The notes under the pieces: generated by a model
Told to the model about the DNA's origin: nothing
Database searches by the model: none
The model's input: the letters and a program-made list of their open reading frames with translations, nothing else
NCBI RefSeq assembly: GCF_036077095.1
Contig: NZ_CP107960.1
Span: 1,922,001-1,986,000 of the forward strand
From: Streptomyces sp. NBC_00376
GTDB taxonomy: Bacteria > Actinomycetota > Actinomycetes > Streptomycetales > Streptomycetaceae
DNA: 64,000 nucleotides
Reading direction: 5' to 3'
Position numbers and translations under genes: made by a program
Shown here: one piece after another, positions 52,285 to 61,601 of the stretch
Position numbering within the stretch: the stretch's first letter is position 1
Layout of the letters: each line of letters starts with the position of its first letter

Positions 52285-53670
52285 ATGACGGCGGAGCGAC
52301 TGGTGGTCATCGGTGGTGACGCGGCGGGCATGTCCGCCGCGTCCCAGGCCCGCAGGCTCAGGGGCCCCGACGAGCTGAGCATCGTCGCCTTCGAGCGGGG
52401 CCATTTCACCTCGTACTCCGCCTGCGGCATCCCGTACTGGGTCGGCGGCGACGTCACGGCGCGGGACGACCTCATCGCGCGTACGCCCGAGGAGCACCGG
52501 GCCCGCGACATCGACCTGAGGATGCGCACCGAGGTCACGGAGATCGATGTCGCCGGGCAGCGGGTGCGGGCCCTGGACCTCACCACCGGCGAGGCGTACT
52601 GGACGGGCTTCGACAAGCTGGTGATCGCGACCGGGGCCCGCCCGGTGCGCCCGGCGCTGCCCGGCATGGACGCGCCCGGGGTGCACGGGGTGCAGACCCT
52701 GGACGACGGGCAGGCGCTGCTGGAGTCCCTGGACCGGGCGCCGGGCAGCAGGCGGGCCGTCGTCGTCGGGGCGGGCTACATCGGCGTGGAGATGGCGGAG
52801 GCCATGCTGAAGCACGGCTTCGAGGTGACCGTGCTCAACCGCGGCGAGCAGCCGATGGCGACGCTCGACCCCGACATGGGGCGGCTGGTCCACGACGCGA
52901 TGGACGGCCTGGGCATCACCACGGTCAACCGGGCCGAGGTCACCGCGATCCGCACCGGTTCGGACGGCAGGGTCCGCGCGGTCGCCACCGGCGACGCCTC
53001 CTACCCGGCGGACGTGGTGGTGCTCGGGATCGGCGTCGAGCCGGAGACGACGCTGGCCCGTGCCGTCGGCCTCCCGGTGGGCCCGCACGGCGGGCTGCTG
53101 ACCGATCTGTCGATGCGGGTCGTCGGCCACGACAACATCTGGGCGGGCGGTGACTGCGTGGAGGTCCTGGACCTGGTGGCGGGCCGCACCCGCCACATCG
53201 CGCTGGGCACCCACGCCAACAAGCACGGCCAGATCATCGGGTCCAACGTCGGCGGTGGCTACGGGACGTTCCCGGGGGTGGTCGGCACGGCGGTGAGCAA
53301 GGTGTGCGATCTGGAGATCGCCCGCACCGGTCTGCGCGAGAAGGACGCCCGCGCGGTGGGTCTGCGGTACGTCACGGCGACGATCGAGTCGACGGGCCGG
53401 GCGGGCTACTACCCGGGGGCGCGGCCCATGACGGTGAAGATGATCGCGGAGTACCGCACGGGCCGGCTGCTCGGGGTGCAGATCGTGGGCCGGGACGGGG
53501 CCGCCAAGCGGGTGGACATCGCGGCGGTGGCGCTGACGGCCGGGATGACGGTGGAGCAGATGACCGCCCTGGACCTGGGCTACGCCCCGCCGTTCTCGCC
53601 GGTCTGGGACCCGGTCCTGGTGGCGGCCCGCAAGGCGGTGACCGCGGTGCGGCGGGCGGGCACCGCCTGA
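52285..53670 (+). CDS. FAD-dependent NAD(P)H oxidase / CoA-disulfide reductase-like protein
   Basis: A 461-residue flavoprotein of the class with a single active-site cysteine: C47 in FTSYSACGIPYWVGG, as in CoA-disulfide reductases and NADH oxidases. FAD site VVIGGDAAGMSAASQARR at the start, NAD site AVVVGAGYIGVEMAEAM near 155, IWAGGDCVEV near 290 and dimerisation domain from about 330. The substrate could be CoA disulfide, persulfide or oxygen. No rhodanese domain. ATG after gaaggga. Lies 50 bp after the DUF4349 gene and may be co-transcribed. Confidence 0.88.
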   Translation: MTAERLVVIGGDAAGMSAASQARRLRGPDELSIVAFERGHFTSYSACGIPYWVGGDVTARDDLIARTPEEHRARDIDLRMRTEVTEIDVAGQRVRALDLTTGEAYWTGFDKLVIATGARPVRPALPGMDAPGVHGVQTLDDGQALLESLDRAPGSRRAVVVGAGYIGVEMAEAMLKHGFEVTVLNRGEQPMATLDPDMGRLVHDAMDGLGITTVNRAEVTAIRTGSDGRVRAVATGDASYPADVVVLGIGVEPETTLARAVGLPVGPHGGLLTDLSMRVVGHDNIWAGGDCVEVLDLVAGRTRHIALGTHANKHGQIIGSNVGGGYGTFPGVVGTAVSKVCDLEIARTGLREKDARAVGLRYVTATIESTGRAGYYPGARPMTVKMIAEYRTGRLLGVQIVGRDGAAKRVDIAAVALTAGMTVEQMTALDLGYAPPFSPVWDPVLVAARKAVTAVRRAGTA

Positions 53671-53695
53671 ATGCGCGGTGCCCGGCCCCGGCCGC

Positions 53696-54769
53696 TCAGC
53701 GCTCGGTGCTGGTGTGCACGTACTCGACGAGCCGGGTCAGCGCGTCGGGGTCCATCGACGGCATCACGCCGTGGCCCAGGTTGAAGACGTGGCCCTCGAG
53801 ACCGGCGGCCGCGTCCAGGACCTCCTGGGTCTTCTCCTGCACCGTCGTCGTCGGCGCGAACAGCACCGCGGGGTCGAGGTTGCCCTGGAGCGCCTTGCCG
53901 GGACCGACCCGGCGGGCGGCCTCGTCCAGCGGGACGCGCCAGTCGACGCCGACGACGTCCGCACCGGCCTCGCCCATCAGGCCGAGGAGTTCGCCGGTGC
54001 CGACGCCGAAGTGGATGCGCGGGACGCCGTACGGGGCGACGGCCTCGAAGACCTTCGCCGAGGCGGGCAGCACCGAGCGCCGGTAGTCGGCGGGGGCCAG
54101 CGCACCCACCCAGGAGTCGAAGAGCTGGACGGCCGAGGCGCCCGCCTCGATCTGCACCTTGAGGAAGGCGCCGGTGATCTCGGCGAGCCGGTCCAGGAGA
54201 TCCGCCCAGAGCTGCGGGTCGCCGTACATCAGGGCCTTGGTGTGCTCGTGGTTGCGAGACGGGCCGCCCTCCACGAGGTAGCTGGCGAGGGTGAACGGCG
54301 CCCCGGCGAAACCGATCAGCGGGGTGGCGCCCAGCTCGGCGGTGAGCAGGCCGATGGCCTCGGTGACGTAGGCGACGTCCTCGGGCGTGAGGTCGCGCAG
54401 CCGGGCCAGGTCGGCGCGGGTGCGGATCGGGTCGGCGATGACCGGGCCGACACCGGGCTTGATGTCGAGGTCGATCCCGATGGCCTTGAGCGGTACGACG
54501 ATGTCGCTGAAGTAGATCGCGGCGTCGACCTTGTGGCGGCGGACGGGCTGCATCGTGATCTCCGCGACCAGCTCCGGGATCATGCAGGAGTCGAGCATCG
54601 GGATGCCCTCGCGCACCTTCAGGTACTCCGGCAGCGAGCGCCCCGCCTGGCGCATGAACCAGACCGGCGTGTGCGGAACGGGCTCACGTCGGCACGCCTT
54701 CAGGAACGCCGACCCATGGGTGGCGGAGGTCTTCGTCTGCTGGCCCGTGGGGCGGTCGTCGGCACTCAC
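53696..54769 (-). CDS. hemE: Uroporphyrinogen decarboxylase HemE
   Basis: Decarboxylates the four acetate side chains of uroporphyrinogen III to give coproporphyrinogen III, feeding HemG. The protein has 357 residues. It shows [65 protein letters not shown] and [11 protein letters not shown], all family landmarks. GTG start ([10 protein letters not shown]). Same strand as hemG-hemQ but separated from them by two plus-strand genes, so it must be transcribed separately. Divergent from DUF3000. Confidence 0.96.
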   Translation of the reverse strand: MSADDRPTGQQTKTSATHGSAFLKACRREPVPHTPVWFMRQAGRSLPEYLKVREGIPMLDSCMIPELVAEITMQPVRRHKVDAAIYFSDIVVPLKAIGIDLDIKPGVGPVIADPIRTRADLARLRDLTPEDVAYVTEAIGLLTAELGATPLIGFAGAPFTLASYLVEGGPSRNHEHTKALMYGDPQLWADLLDRLAEITGAFLKVQIEAGASAVQLFDSWVGALAPADYRRSVLPASAKVFEAVAPYGVPRIHFGVGTGELLGLMGEAGADVVGVDWRVPLDEAARRVGPGKALQGNLDPAVLFAPTTTVQEKTQEVLDAAAGLEGHVFNLGHGVMPSMDPDALTRLVEYVHTSTER

Positions 54770-54898
54770 ACTGGAATCTTCGCACGAAGCCGTGACGACC
54801 TCGCCCACTGCCCGATCGTGGACGAGGCAGTAAGCAGCCGAGCCCGCCCCGGGTGTCTCTCCCTGCGCGAAGCGCCGGTTCCGCCTACTCTTCCCCGC

Positions 54899-55558
54899 AT
54901 GGCTCCGGCTCAGGGACAGTTCTCCGATCAAACCGATGGCGCTGACAGCAAGGACAGCGAGGAGGGTGGTTCCGTCCCGCCCGCGTTCCGGTCGGCGGTG
55001 GACGCGCTGCACTCCGCGCGCCTCCGCCCCGAGCTGGAGGTGGAGTCGACGAGGCCGCCCAAGCGTCTCGCTCCGTACGCTTACGCCCTGGAGGCGGCGG
55101 TCGTCGACGGCGAGGACGATCTCGCCGACGGCCGCCTCGTGCTGCTCCACGACCCGGCCGGGCACGACTCCTGGCAGGGCACCTTCCGCCTGGTGACGCT
55201 GGTGCGGGCCGAGCTGGAGCCGGAGATGGCCGCCGACCCGCTGCTGCCGGAGGTTTGCTGGTCCTGGCTGACCGGTGCGCTGGAGGCGCGCGGTCTGTCG
55301 TACGGGGAGGCGGGCGGCACGGTGACCCGGTCGGGGTCGCACTACTTCGGCGCGCTGGGCACGCGGCGCCCGGCGACCCAGATCGAGATCCGGGCGTCGT
55401 GGACGCCCCGGGAGGGCCGCGGCGGGGTGCCGGACACGGCGGCGCATCTCATGGCGTGGGGCGACATGCTGTGCCAGATCGCCGGCCTGCCGCCGTCGGG
55501 CCCCGCCGACGCGGCGGTGGTGACACTCCCGCAGCGACGCGGTCCGCAGGTTTCCTGA
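54899..55558 (+). CDS. DUF3000 family protein
   Basis: A 219-residue actinobacteria-specific protein of unknown function. It shows the conserved [70 protein letters not shown] and [17 protein letters not shown]. Soluble, no signal. It precedes the orphan response regulator and rnd; a true hairpin terminator separates them. Confidence 0.9.
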   Translation: MAPAQGQFSDQTDGADSKDSEEGGSVPPAFRSAVDALHSARLRPELEVESTRPPKRLAPYAYALEAAVVDGEDDLADGRLVLLHDPAGHDSWQGTFRLVTLVRAELEPEMAADPLLPEVCWSWLTGALEARGLSYGEAGGTVTRSGSHYFGALGTRRPATQIEIRASWTPREGRGGVPDTAAHLMAWGDMLCQIAGLPPSGPADAAVVTLPQRRGPQVS

Positions 55559-55595
55559 CCTTCTGCTCTGAATTCTCTGGCCGGAACTCTACCCT

Positions 55596-55644
55596 CGCCG
55601 GTAACTGTGCGTCATATTTCATGCACGGTTACCGGCGTTCTTTT
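55596..55644 (+). terminator. Rho-independent terminator after the DUF3000 gene
   Basis: A 15-bp stem, CGCCGGTAACTGTGC with GCACGGTTACCGGCG (one G-T pair), a 12-base loop and the T-rich tail ttctttt. One of few canonical U-tract terminators in the window. Confidence 0.88.
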
Positions 55645-55814
55645 CGTACAATCGATCGCATGTCCGATTTGCCCGAATTGTTACTCACTAAATCGTGATC
55701 TTCCCCTAAAGGAGCACGGGTCTGCTGCCGAAGAGGTCAATGACCCTTCAAGCACGGTTCGCCCCGGCTTCATCCCCGAGCCGGCCCGTCCCGTCCACGC
55801 CCCCAGGAGGCCTG

Positions 55815-56477
55815 GTGTCCGTTCTCCTAGAGCAGCCCGCAAGCCTGGTCGCCTACCGCCCGAACAAGCCGACGGCCATGGTCGTCGTGGCCGACCCGCG
55901 CGTCCGTTCCACCGTCACCCGCCATCTGTGGGCACTCGGAGTACGTGACGTCATCGAGGCGTCGTCCATCGCGGAGGCTCGTCCCCGCGTCGGCAATCCG
56001 CGCGACATCTGCGTAGCCGACGTCCACCTGCCCGACGGTTCCGGGCTGACCCTGTTGTCCGAGACCCGAGCAGCCGGCTGGCCGAACGGCCTCGCCCTCT
56101 CCGCCGCCGATGACATCGGCGCCGTGCGCAACGCCCTCGCGGGCGGCGTGAAGGGCTATGTAGTCACCGGCACACGTACCAATATCGGCCACCCCACCCG
56201 TCCCGGCGTCGCCCCCATCGGCGCCAATGCCGCCCGTATGCACCGCCGGCCCCCCGGCACCCCGAGCCACCCGGGCGGCTACCGCGAACTGTCCGGCCGC
56301 GAGGTCGAGGTCCTCCGGCTGGTCGCCGAGGGCCAGTCCAACAAGGCCATCGGCGTCTCGATGGGCCTGTCCGCCCTTACCGTCAAGAGCCACCTCGCCC
56401 GAATCGCCCGCAAGCTCGGCACCGGGGACCGCGCCGGAATGGTCGCCGTCGCCCTGCGAACGGGAATCATCCACTGA
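55815..56477 (+). CDS. Orphan LuxR-type response regulator
   Basis: A 220-residue regulator without an adjacent kinase. The receiver region has MVVVADPRVR (one acidic residue where two are usual), phospho-acceptor aspartate in CVADVHLPDGSG and lysine in GGVKGYVV. The linker GHPTRPGVAPIGANAARMHRRPP leads to the LuxR helix-turn-helix (LSGREVEVLRLVAEGQSNKAIG, then LSALTVKSHLARIARKLGTGDR). GTG (SVLLEQPASLVAYRP) is four bases after AGGAGG; an ATG 25 codons upstream has a poorer site. The incomplete acidic pocket suggests atypical, perhaps phosphorylation-independent, control. Confidence 0.88.
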   Translation: MSVLLEQPASLVAYRPNKPTAMVVVADPRVRSTVTRHLWALGVRDVIEASSIAEARPRVGNPRDICVADVHLPDGSGLTLLSETRAAGWPNGLALSAADDIGAVRNALAGGVKGYVVTGTRTNIGHPTRPGVAPIGANAARMHRRPPGTPSHPGGYRELSGREVEVLRLVAEGQSNKAIGVSMGLSALTVKSHLARIARKLGTGDRAGMVAVALRTGIIH

Positions 56478-56532
56478 CACCCGCACCCCGGCGGGTCCGC
56501 GCAGCCACGGACCGGCTGGTTTGCATTCATCC

Positions 56533-56566
56533 GCGCCCGTCGACGGAACGTTCCGTCGACGGGCGC
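56533..56566. terminator. Perfect 34-bp palindrome between the regulator gene and rnd
   Basis: GCGCCCGTCGACGGAAC followed directly by its reverse complement, 55 bp after the regulator stop and 26 bp before the rnd start. As RNA it forms a long hairpin; as DNA it could bind a dimeric protein. Confidence 0.7.
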
Positions 56567-56592
56567 CGTACATACACAGATACCCTTGACAC

Positions 56593-57867
56593 GTGACCGA
56601 CGCCCAAGAGACCGCAGCAGACACTTCACTGCGAACCACCGGGGGCGCTCCCCCGGACGACGTCGCCCCGGCGCCGATCCCCTTGCTCGAACCTCGCGAG
56701 GGCATTCCCCCGGTGGTGGCATCCGACGACGCCCTCGCCCAGGTGATCGCCGCCTTCGCGGCCGGCTCCGGACCGGTGGCCGTCGACGCCGAGCGAGCCT
56801 CCGGCTACCGCTACGGCCAGCGCGCCTACCTCGTACAGCTGCGCCGTGACGGCGCGGGCAGCGCGCTGATCGACCCCGTCGGCTGTCCCGACCTGTCGGG
56901 GCTCGGCGAGGCCCTGAGCGGCAGCGAGTGGATCCTGCACGCCGCCACCCAGGACCTGCCGTGTCTGCGCGAAATAGGGATGACCCCCACCGGGCTCTTC
57001 GACACGGAGCTGGCCGGGCGGCTGGCCGGCTTCCCGCGCGTCGGCCTCGGCGCCATGGTCGAGAGCGTGCTCGGCTACTCGCTGGAGAAGGGCCACTCCG
57101 CCGTCGACTGGTCCACCCGCCCGCTGCCCGACCCCTGGCTGCGCTACGCGGCGCTCGACGTCGAACTGCTGATCGATCTGCGCAACTCCCTGGAGGAGGA
57201 GCTCGACCGGCAGGGCAAGCTGGAATGGGCCCGTGAGGAGTTCGACTCGATCGCCTCCGCGCCGCCCGCTCCCCCGCGCAAGGACCCCTGGCGCCGCACG
57301 TCCGGCATGCACAAGGTCCGCCGTCGTCGCCAGATGGCGGTGGTACGGGAGCTGTGGACGGCACGCGACCAGGTCGCCCGGCGCCGTGACATCTCGCCCG
57401 GCAAGGTGCTGGGCGACGCCGCGATCGTCGAGGCGGCGCTCGCGCTCCCGCCGAACATCCAGGCGCTGACCGCGCTGCCCGGGTTCGGCCACCGCATGGG
57501 GCGCCGGCAGCTGGAGCAGTGGCAGGCGGCCGTCGACCGGGCCAAGGCGCTGCCGGACACCGAGCTCCCGCAGCCCGGCCAGACCCTCGCCGGCCCGCCG
57601 CCGCCCCGCGCGTGGGCGGACAAGGACCCCGCCGCGGCGGCCCGGCTCTCGGCCGCCCGCGCAGCGGTGTCCGAGCTCGCCGAGCGGCTGCACATGCCGC
57701 AGGAGAACCTGATCACTCCGGACACGGTGCGCCGGGTCTGCTGGGAGCCGCCCAAGCACCTGACGCCGGACGCGGTCGAGACCGCGCTCGCCGGATACGG
57801 GGCGCGCCGCTGGCAGATCGAGCAGGTGGCCCCGCTGCTGGTCCGCGCGCTGGCGTCGGCGGCCTGA
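56593..57867 (+). CDS. rnd: Ribonuclease D (3'-5' exonuclease with HRDC domain)
   Basis: A 424-residue DEDD-family exoribonuclease trimming tRNA and other RNA 3' ends. Exo motifs: VAVDAERASGYRYGQ (D and E), WILHAATQDLPCL, LFDTELAGRLAGFPRVGL and the final YAALDVELL. An HRDC domain lies near 225-300 (VVRELWTARDQVARRRDISPGKVLGD). GTG start (TDAQETAAD) with no clear ribosome site. It is followed by a long palindromic terminator. Confidence 0.93.
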   Translation: MTDAQETAADTSLRTTGGAPPDDVAPAPIPLLEPREGIPPVVASDDALAQVIAAFAAGSGPVAVDAERASGYRYGQRAYLVQLRRDGAGSALIDPVGCPDLSGLGEALSGSEWILHAATQDLPCLREIGMTPTGLFDTELAGRLAGFPRVGLGAMVESVLGYSLEKGHSAVDWSTRPLPDPWLRYAALDVELLIDLRNSLEEELDRQGKLEWAREEFDSIASAPPAPPRKDPWRRTSGMHKVRRRRQMAVVRELWTARDQVARRRDISPGKVLGDAAIVEAALALPPNIQALTALPGFGHRMGRRQLEQWQAAVDRAKALPDTELPQPGQTLAGPPPPRAWADKDPAAAARLSAARAAVSELAERLHMPQENLITPDTVRRVCWEPPKHLTPDAVETALAGYGARRWQIEQVAPLLVRALASAA

Positions 57868-57929
57868 GCAGCCGTCACCGAGGGACGTAATCGCGCCAGG
57901 TTGCGCGGGCCGCGGCCACGTCGTGTTCC

Positions 57930-57971
57930 CGATCGCCGGACGGGGCTGGATCCAGCCCCGTCCGGCGATCG
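57930..57971. terminator. Perfect 42-bp palindrome after rnd
   Basis: CGATCGCCGGACGGGGCTGG plus A, followed by its exact reverse complement: 21-base arms with no spacer, 62 bp past the rnd stop. Very stable as RNA; it should insulate rnd from the fad operon. The remaining 170 bp to fadA hold its promoter. Confidence 0.8.
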
Positions 57972-58140
57972 TCGTATCGGGCCGGAACGGCTCCCGCACC
58001 CGGCCCCGCCGTATGTGACCTTCGCCGCTCCCGCCGCAGGGGGTGGGCAGTCTGGTTACCCGCAAGTAGCATGATGGTGGCGGCGCGCTTCCGGGCGTGC
58101 CGCGCAGCAGTGCCATCCCGCACCCTGGAGGAGAGCCACC

Positions 58141-59361
58141 GTGCCTCGTACCATCCGGGACGTCGTCTTCGTCGACGGCGTCCGCACCCCGTTCGGCAAA
58201 GCGGGCCCGAAGGGCATCTACCACGAGACCCGCGCCGACGATCTCGTCGTGAAGGCCATCCGGGAGCTGCTGCGCCGCAACCCGGACCTGGACCCCGCGC
58301 GGATCGACGAGGTCGCCATCGCCGCGACCACCCAGATCGGCGACCAGGGCCTGACGCTGGGCCGTACCGCCGGAATCCTGGCCGGGCTCCCGCAGTCCGT
58401 GCCCGGTTACTCCATCGACCGCATGTGCGCGGGCGCCCTGACCGCCGTCACCTCGACGGCCGGCTCCATCGCCTTCGGCGCGTACGACGTCGTCGTCGCC
58501 GGTGGTGTCGAGCACATGGGCCGCCACCCGATGGGCGAGGGCGTGGACCCGAACCCGCGCTTCGTGTCGGAGAAGCTGGTCGACGAGTCCGCCCTGTTCA
58601 TGGGCATGACCGCGGAGAACCTGCACGACCGGTACCCGCAGATCACCAAGCTCCGTGCCGACGAGTACGCGGTCCGCTCGCAGGAGAAGGCCGCCAAGGC
58701 GTACGCCAACGGCAAGATCCAGCAGGACCTGGTGCCGATCTCGGTGCGCCGCACCAACGCCGAGGCCGGCGAGACCGGCTGGGGCCTGGTCACCGCCGAC
58801 GAGCCGATGCGCCCGGGTACCACCCTGGAGTCGCTCGCCGGTCTGAAGACCCCGTTCCGTGCCCACGGCCGGGTCACCGCCGGTAACGCCGCCGGTCTCA
58901 ACGACGGCGCCACCGCCTCCCTGCTCGCCGCCGAGGATGTCGCCCGCGAGCTGGGCCTCCCGGTGAAGATGCGCCTGGTCTCGTACGCCTTCGCGGGCGT
59001 CGAGCCGGAGGTCATGGGCTACGGCCCGATCCCGTCGACCGAGAAGGCCCTGGCCAAGGCCGGGCTGACCATCGACGACATCGGTCTCTTCGAGATCAAC
59101 GAGGCGTTCGCCGTCCAGGTGCTCGCCTTCCTCGACCACTACGGCATCGCCGACGACGACGCGCGCGTCAACCAGTACGGCGGCGCCATCGCCTACGGTC
59201 ACCCGCTGGCCTCCTCCGGTGTGCGTCTGATGACGCAGCTGGCCCGCCAGTTCGAGGAGCAGCCGGAGGTCCGCTACGGCCTGACGACGATGTGCGTCGG
59301 CTTCGGCATGGGCGCCACGGTCATCTGGGAGAACCCGAACTTCAACGGAGGCAACAAGTGA
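58141..59361 (+). CDS. fadA: Acetyl-CoA acyltransferase (3-ketoacyl-CoA thiolase)
   Basis: Thiolytic last step of fatty-acid beta-oxidation. The 406-residue thiolase shows the nucleophile C96 in SIDRMCAGALTA, NEAFAVQ, the catalytic histidine in AYGHPLASSGVRL and the second cysteine in TTMCVGFGMG. GTG start after gtggaggagagccacc-like ribosome site (ggaggag). Overlaps fadB by GTGA, so the trifunctional complex subunits are made together. Confidence 0.96.
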   Translation: MPRTIRDVVFVDGVRTPFGKAGPKGIYHETRADDLVVKAIRELLRRNPDLDPARIDEVAIAATTQIGDQGLTLGRTAGILAGLPQSVPGYSIDRMCAGALTAVTSTAGSIAFGAYDVVVAGGVEHMGRHPMGEGVDPNPRFVSEKLVDESALFMGMTAENLHDRYPQITKLRADEYAVRSQEKAAKAYANGKIQQDLVPISVRRTNAEAGETGWGLVTADEPMRPGTTLESLAGLKTPFRAHGRVTAGNAAGLNDGATASLLAAEDVARELGLPVKMRLVSYAFAGVEPEVMGYGPIPSTEKALAKAGLTIDDIGLFEINEAFAVQVLAFLDHYGIADDDARVNQYGGAIAYGHPLASSGVRLMTQLARQFEEQPEVRYGLTTMCVGFGMGATVIWENPNFNGGNK

Positions 59362-61487
59362 GCTCCACCACTGAGCTTCTGAAGGGTGCGGCCGAGCTGT
59401 TCCCCGGCGAGGTCGTCACCCAGGCCCACGTACGCCACCTGGACCTTCCGGCCGGCGCGGGCCGCTTCGCCCTCATCACGCTGGACAACGGCCTGGACCA
59501 CACCAAGCCGACCACCTTCGGACCGCAGTCGCTGGCGAACCTGAACGCCGCCGTCGACCAGGTCGAGAAGGAGGCCGCCGAGGGTGCGATCACCGGTATC
59601 GGCATCACCGGCAAGCCGTTCATCTTCGCGGTCGGCGCCGACCTCAAGGGCGTCGAGCTGCTGAAGAACCACGACGACGCGCTCGCCATCGGCAAGGGCG
59701 GCCACGACGTGTTCCGGCGTCTGTCCTCGCTCGCGGTCCCGACGTTCGCGTACTACAACGGCGCGGCGATGGGCGGCGGTGTCGAGGTCGGTCTGCACTG
59801 CACGTACCGCACCGTCTCCAAGGCGCTGCCCGCCTTCTCGCTGCCCGAGGTCTTCCTCGGTCTGGTTCCGGGCTGGGGCGGCTGCGCGCTGCTTCCCAAC
59901 CTGATCGGTGCCGACCGCGCGGTCTCGGTCATCATCGAGAACTCGCTGAACCAGAACCGTCAGCTCAAGGGCAAGCAGGTCTTCGAGCTCGGGATCGCCG
60001 ACGCTCTCTTCGAGGGCGCGGACTTCCTGGAGCAGTCGCTGATCTGGACCGCGAACGTGCTGAACGGCACGGTCACGGTGGAGCGTCCCGAGGTCGACCG
60101 CGGTGACGCCTGGGACCAGGCCGTCGCGCGGGGCAAGGCGATCGCCGACTCCAAGGTGCACGGCGCCGCCCCGGCCGCGTACCGCGCGCTGGAGATCATC
60201 GCGGCGGCGAAGGACGGCGACCTGGGCGCCGGCTTCGACGCCGAGGACCAGGCCCTCGCGGACCTGATCATGGGCGGCGAGCTGCGCTCCGGGATCTACT
60301 CCTTCAACCTGGTCCAGAAGCGCGCCAAGCGCCCGGCCGGTGCCCCGGACAAGAACCTGGCCCGCCCGGTCACCAAGGTCGGCGTCGTCGGTGCCGGTCT
60401 GATGGCCTCGCAACTGGCGCTGCTGTTCCTGCGCCGCCTGGAGGTGCCGGTCGTGCTGACCGACATCGACCAGGAGCGGGTCGACAAGGGTGTGGGCTAC
60501 GTCCACGCCGAGATCGAGAAGCTGCTCGGCAAGGGCCGGATCAACCAGGACAAGGCCAACCGCCTCAAGGCCCTGGTCTCCGGTGTGCTGGACAAGGCGG
60601 AGGGCTTCTCCGACGCCGACTTCATCATCGAGGCCGTCTTCGAGGAGATCGGCGTCAAGCAGCAGGTGTTCGCGGAGGTCGAGGCGGTCGCCCCGGCGCA
60701 CGCGATCCTCGCCACCAACACCTCGTCCCTCTCGGTCACCGAGATGGCGTCGAAGCTGAAGCACCCCGAGCGGGTCGTCGGCTTCCACTTCTTCAACCCG
60801 GTCGCGATCCTGCCGCTGCTGGAGATCGTCCGCGGCGAGCAGACCGACGACGCCTCGCTGGCCACGGCGTTCGGTGTGGCGCGGAAGCTGAAGAAGACCG
60901 CGGTGCTGGTGAAGGACGCCCCGGCGTTCGTCGTCAACCGCATCCTCACCCGCTTCATGGGCGAGATCCAGAACGTCATCGACGAGGGCACCCCGGTCGA
61001 GACCGCCGAGAAGGCCATCGAGCCGCTCGGCCTGCCGATGTCCCCGCTGGTGCTCCTGGAGCTGGTCGGTCCGGCCATCGGTCTGCACGTCTCGGAGACC
61101 CTGAACCGCGCCTTCCCGGACCGGTTCACCGTCTCGGAGAACCTGGCCGCGGTCGTCAAGGCCGGCAAGCGCGGCTTCTACGTCTACGACTCCGGCAAGC
61201 CGGAGCTGGACCCGGAGGTCGCCGCGCTCCTCAAGCAGGGCGATGTCGTCCTGTCCGAGGAGCAGGTCCGCGACCGGGTCCTGGACGCGGTGGCGCAGGA
61301 GATCGGTCTGATGCTGGACGAGGGCGTCGTCGCCGAGGCCCAGGACATCGACCTGTGCCTGATCACCGGCGCGGGCTGGCCCTTCCACCTGGGCGGCATC
61401 ACGCCGTACCTGGACCGTGAGGGCGTCTCGGAGCGGGTGAACGGCAAGAAGTTCCTCGCGCAGGGCGTGGCGAGCGTTCCGGCGTAA
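59358..61487 (+). CDS. fadB: Fatty-acid oxidation complex alpha subunit (enoyl-CoA hydratase / 3-hydroxyacyl-CoA dehydrogenase)
   Basis: A 709-residue bifunctional enzyme. The N-terminal crotonase domain (to about 300) has ITGKPFIFAVGADLKGV and AAMGGGVEVGLHCTYR with PEVFLGLVPGWGG. The dehydrogenase part starts with VGVVGAGLMASQLALLFL near 337 and has EAVFEEIGVKQQVFAEVE, NTSSLSVTEMA, VVGFHFFNPVAILPLLEIV and VKDAPAFVVNRILTRFMGE. GTG start overlaps the fadA stop. A strong hairpin terminator follows. Confidence 0.96.
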   Translation: MSSTTELLKGAAELFPGEVVTQAHVRHLDLPAGAGRFALITLDNGLDHTKPTTFGPQSLANLNAAVDQVEKEAAEGAITGIGITGKPFIFAVGADLKGVELLKNHDDALAIGKGGHDVFRRLSSLAVPTFAYYNGAAMGGGVEVGLHCTYRTVSKALPAFSLPEVFLGLVPGWGGCALLPNLIGADRAVSVIIENSLNQNRQLKGKQVFELGIADALFEGADFLEQSLIWTANVLNGTVTVERPEVDRGDAWDQAVARGKAIADSKVHGAAPAAYRALEIIAAAKDGDLGAGFDAEDQALADLIMGGELRSGIYSFNLVQKRAKRPAGAPDKNLARPVTKVGVVGAGLMASQLALLFLRRLEVPVVLTDIDQERVDKGVGYVHAEIEKLLGKGRINQDKANRLKALVSGVLDKAEGFSDADFIIEAVFEEIGVKQQVFAEVEAVAPAHAILATNTSSLSVTEMASKLKHPERVVGFHFFNPVAILPLLEIVRGEQTDDASLATAFGVARKLKKTAVLVKDAPAFVVNRILTRFMGEIQNVIDEGTPVETAEKAIEPLGLPMSPLVLLELVGPAIGLHVSETLNRAFPDRFTVSENLAAVVKAGKRGFYVYDSGKPELDPEVAALLKQGDVVLSEEQVRDRVLDAVAQEIGLMLDEGVVAEAQDIDLCLITGAGWPFHLGGITPYLDREGVSERVNGKKFLAQGVASVPA

Positions 61488-61508
61488 CGCCGGGTCGGTA
61501 TCGACGGG

Positions 61509-61539
61509 CGGGCCGTACGGGAATCTCCCGTACGGCCCG
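61509..61539 (+). terminator. Hairpin terminator of the fadAB operon
   Basis: Perfect 14-bp stem CGGGCCGTACGGGA/TCCCGTACGGCCCG with a three-base loop, 21 bp past fadB, followed by ttccg. Confidence 0.85.
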
Positions 61540-61601
61540 TTCCGCGTGCGGCCCGTTCCGTGTACGCCGGCTTCGCCGGACGGGCGCGCTGCCCGACGCC
61601 C

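Noticed and set aside
55621..55698. Small ORF with a TTA codon upstream of the orphan regulator
   Set aside because: Its first ATG lies inside the terminator hairpin and the second (55660) has no Shine-Dalgarno. A bldA-dependent leader is tempting but unsupported.
55740..55814. ATG start 25 codons upstream for the response regulator
   Set aside because: The extra residues are Pro/Ser-rich without homology, and the GTG with AGGAGG immediately upstream fits better.
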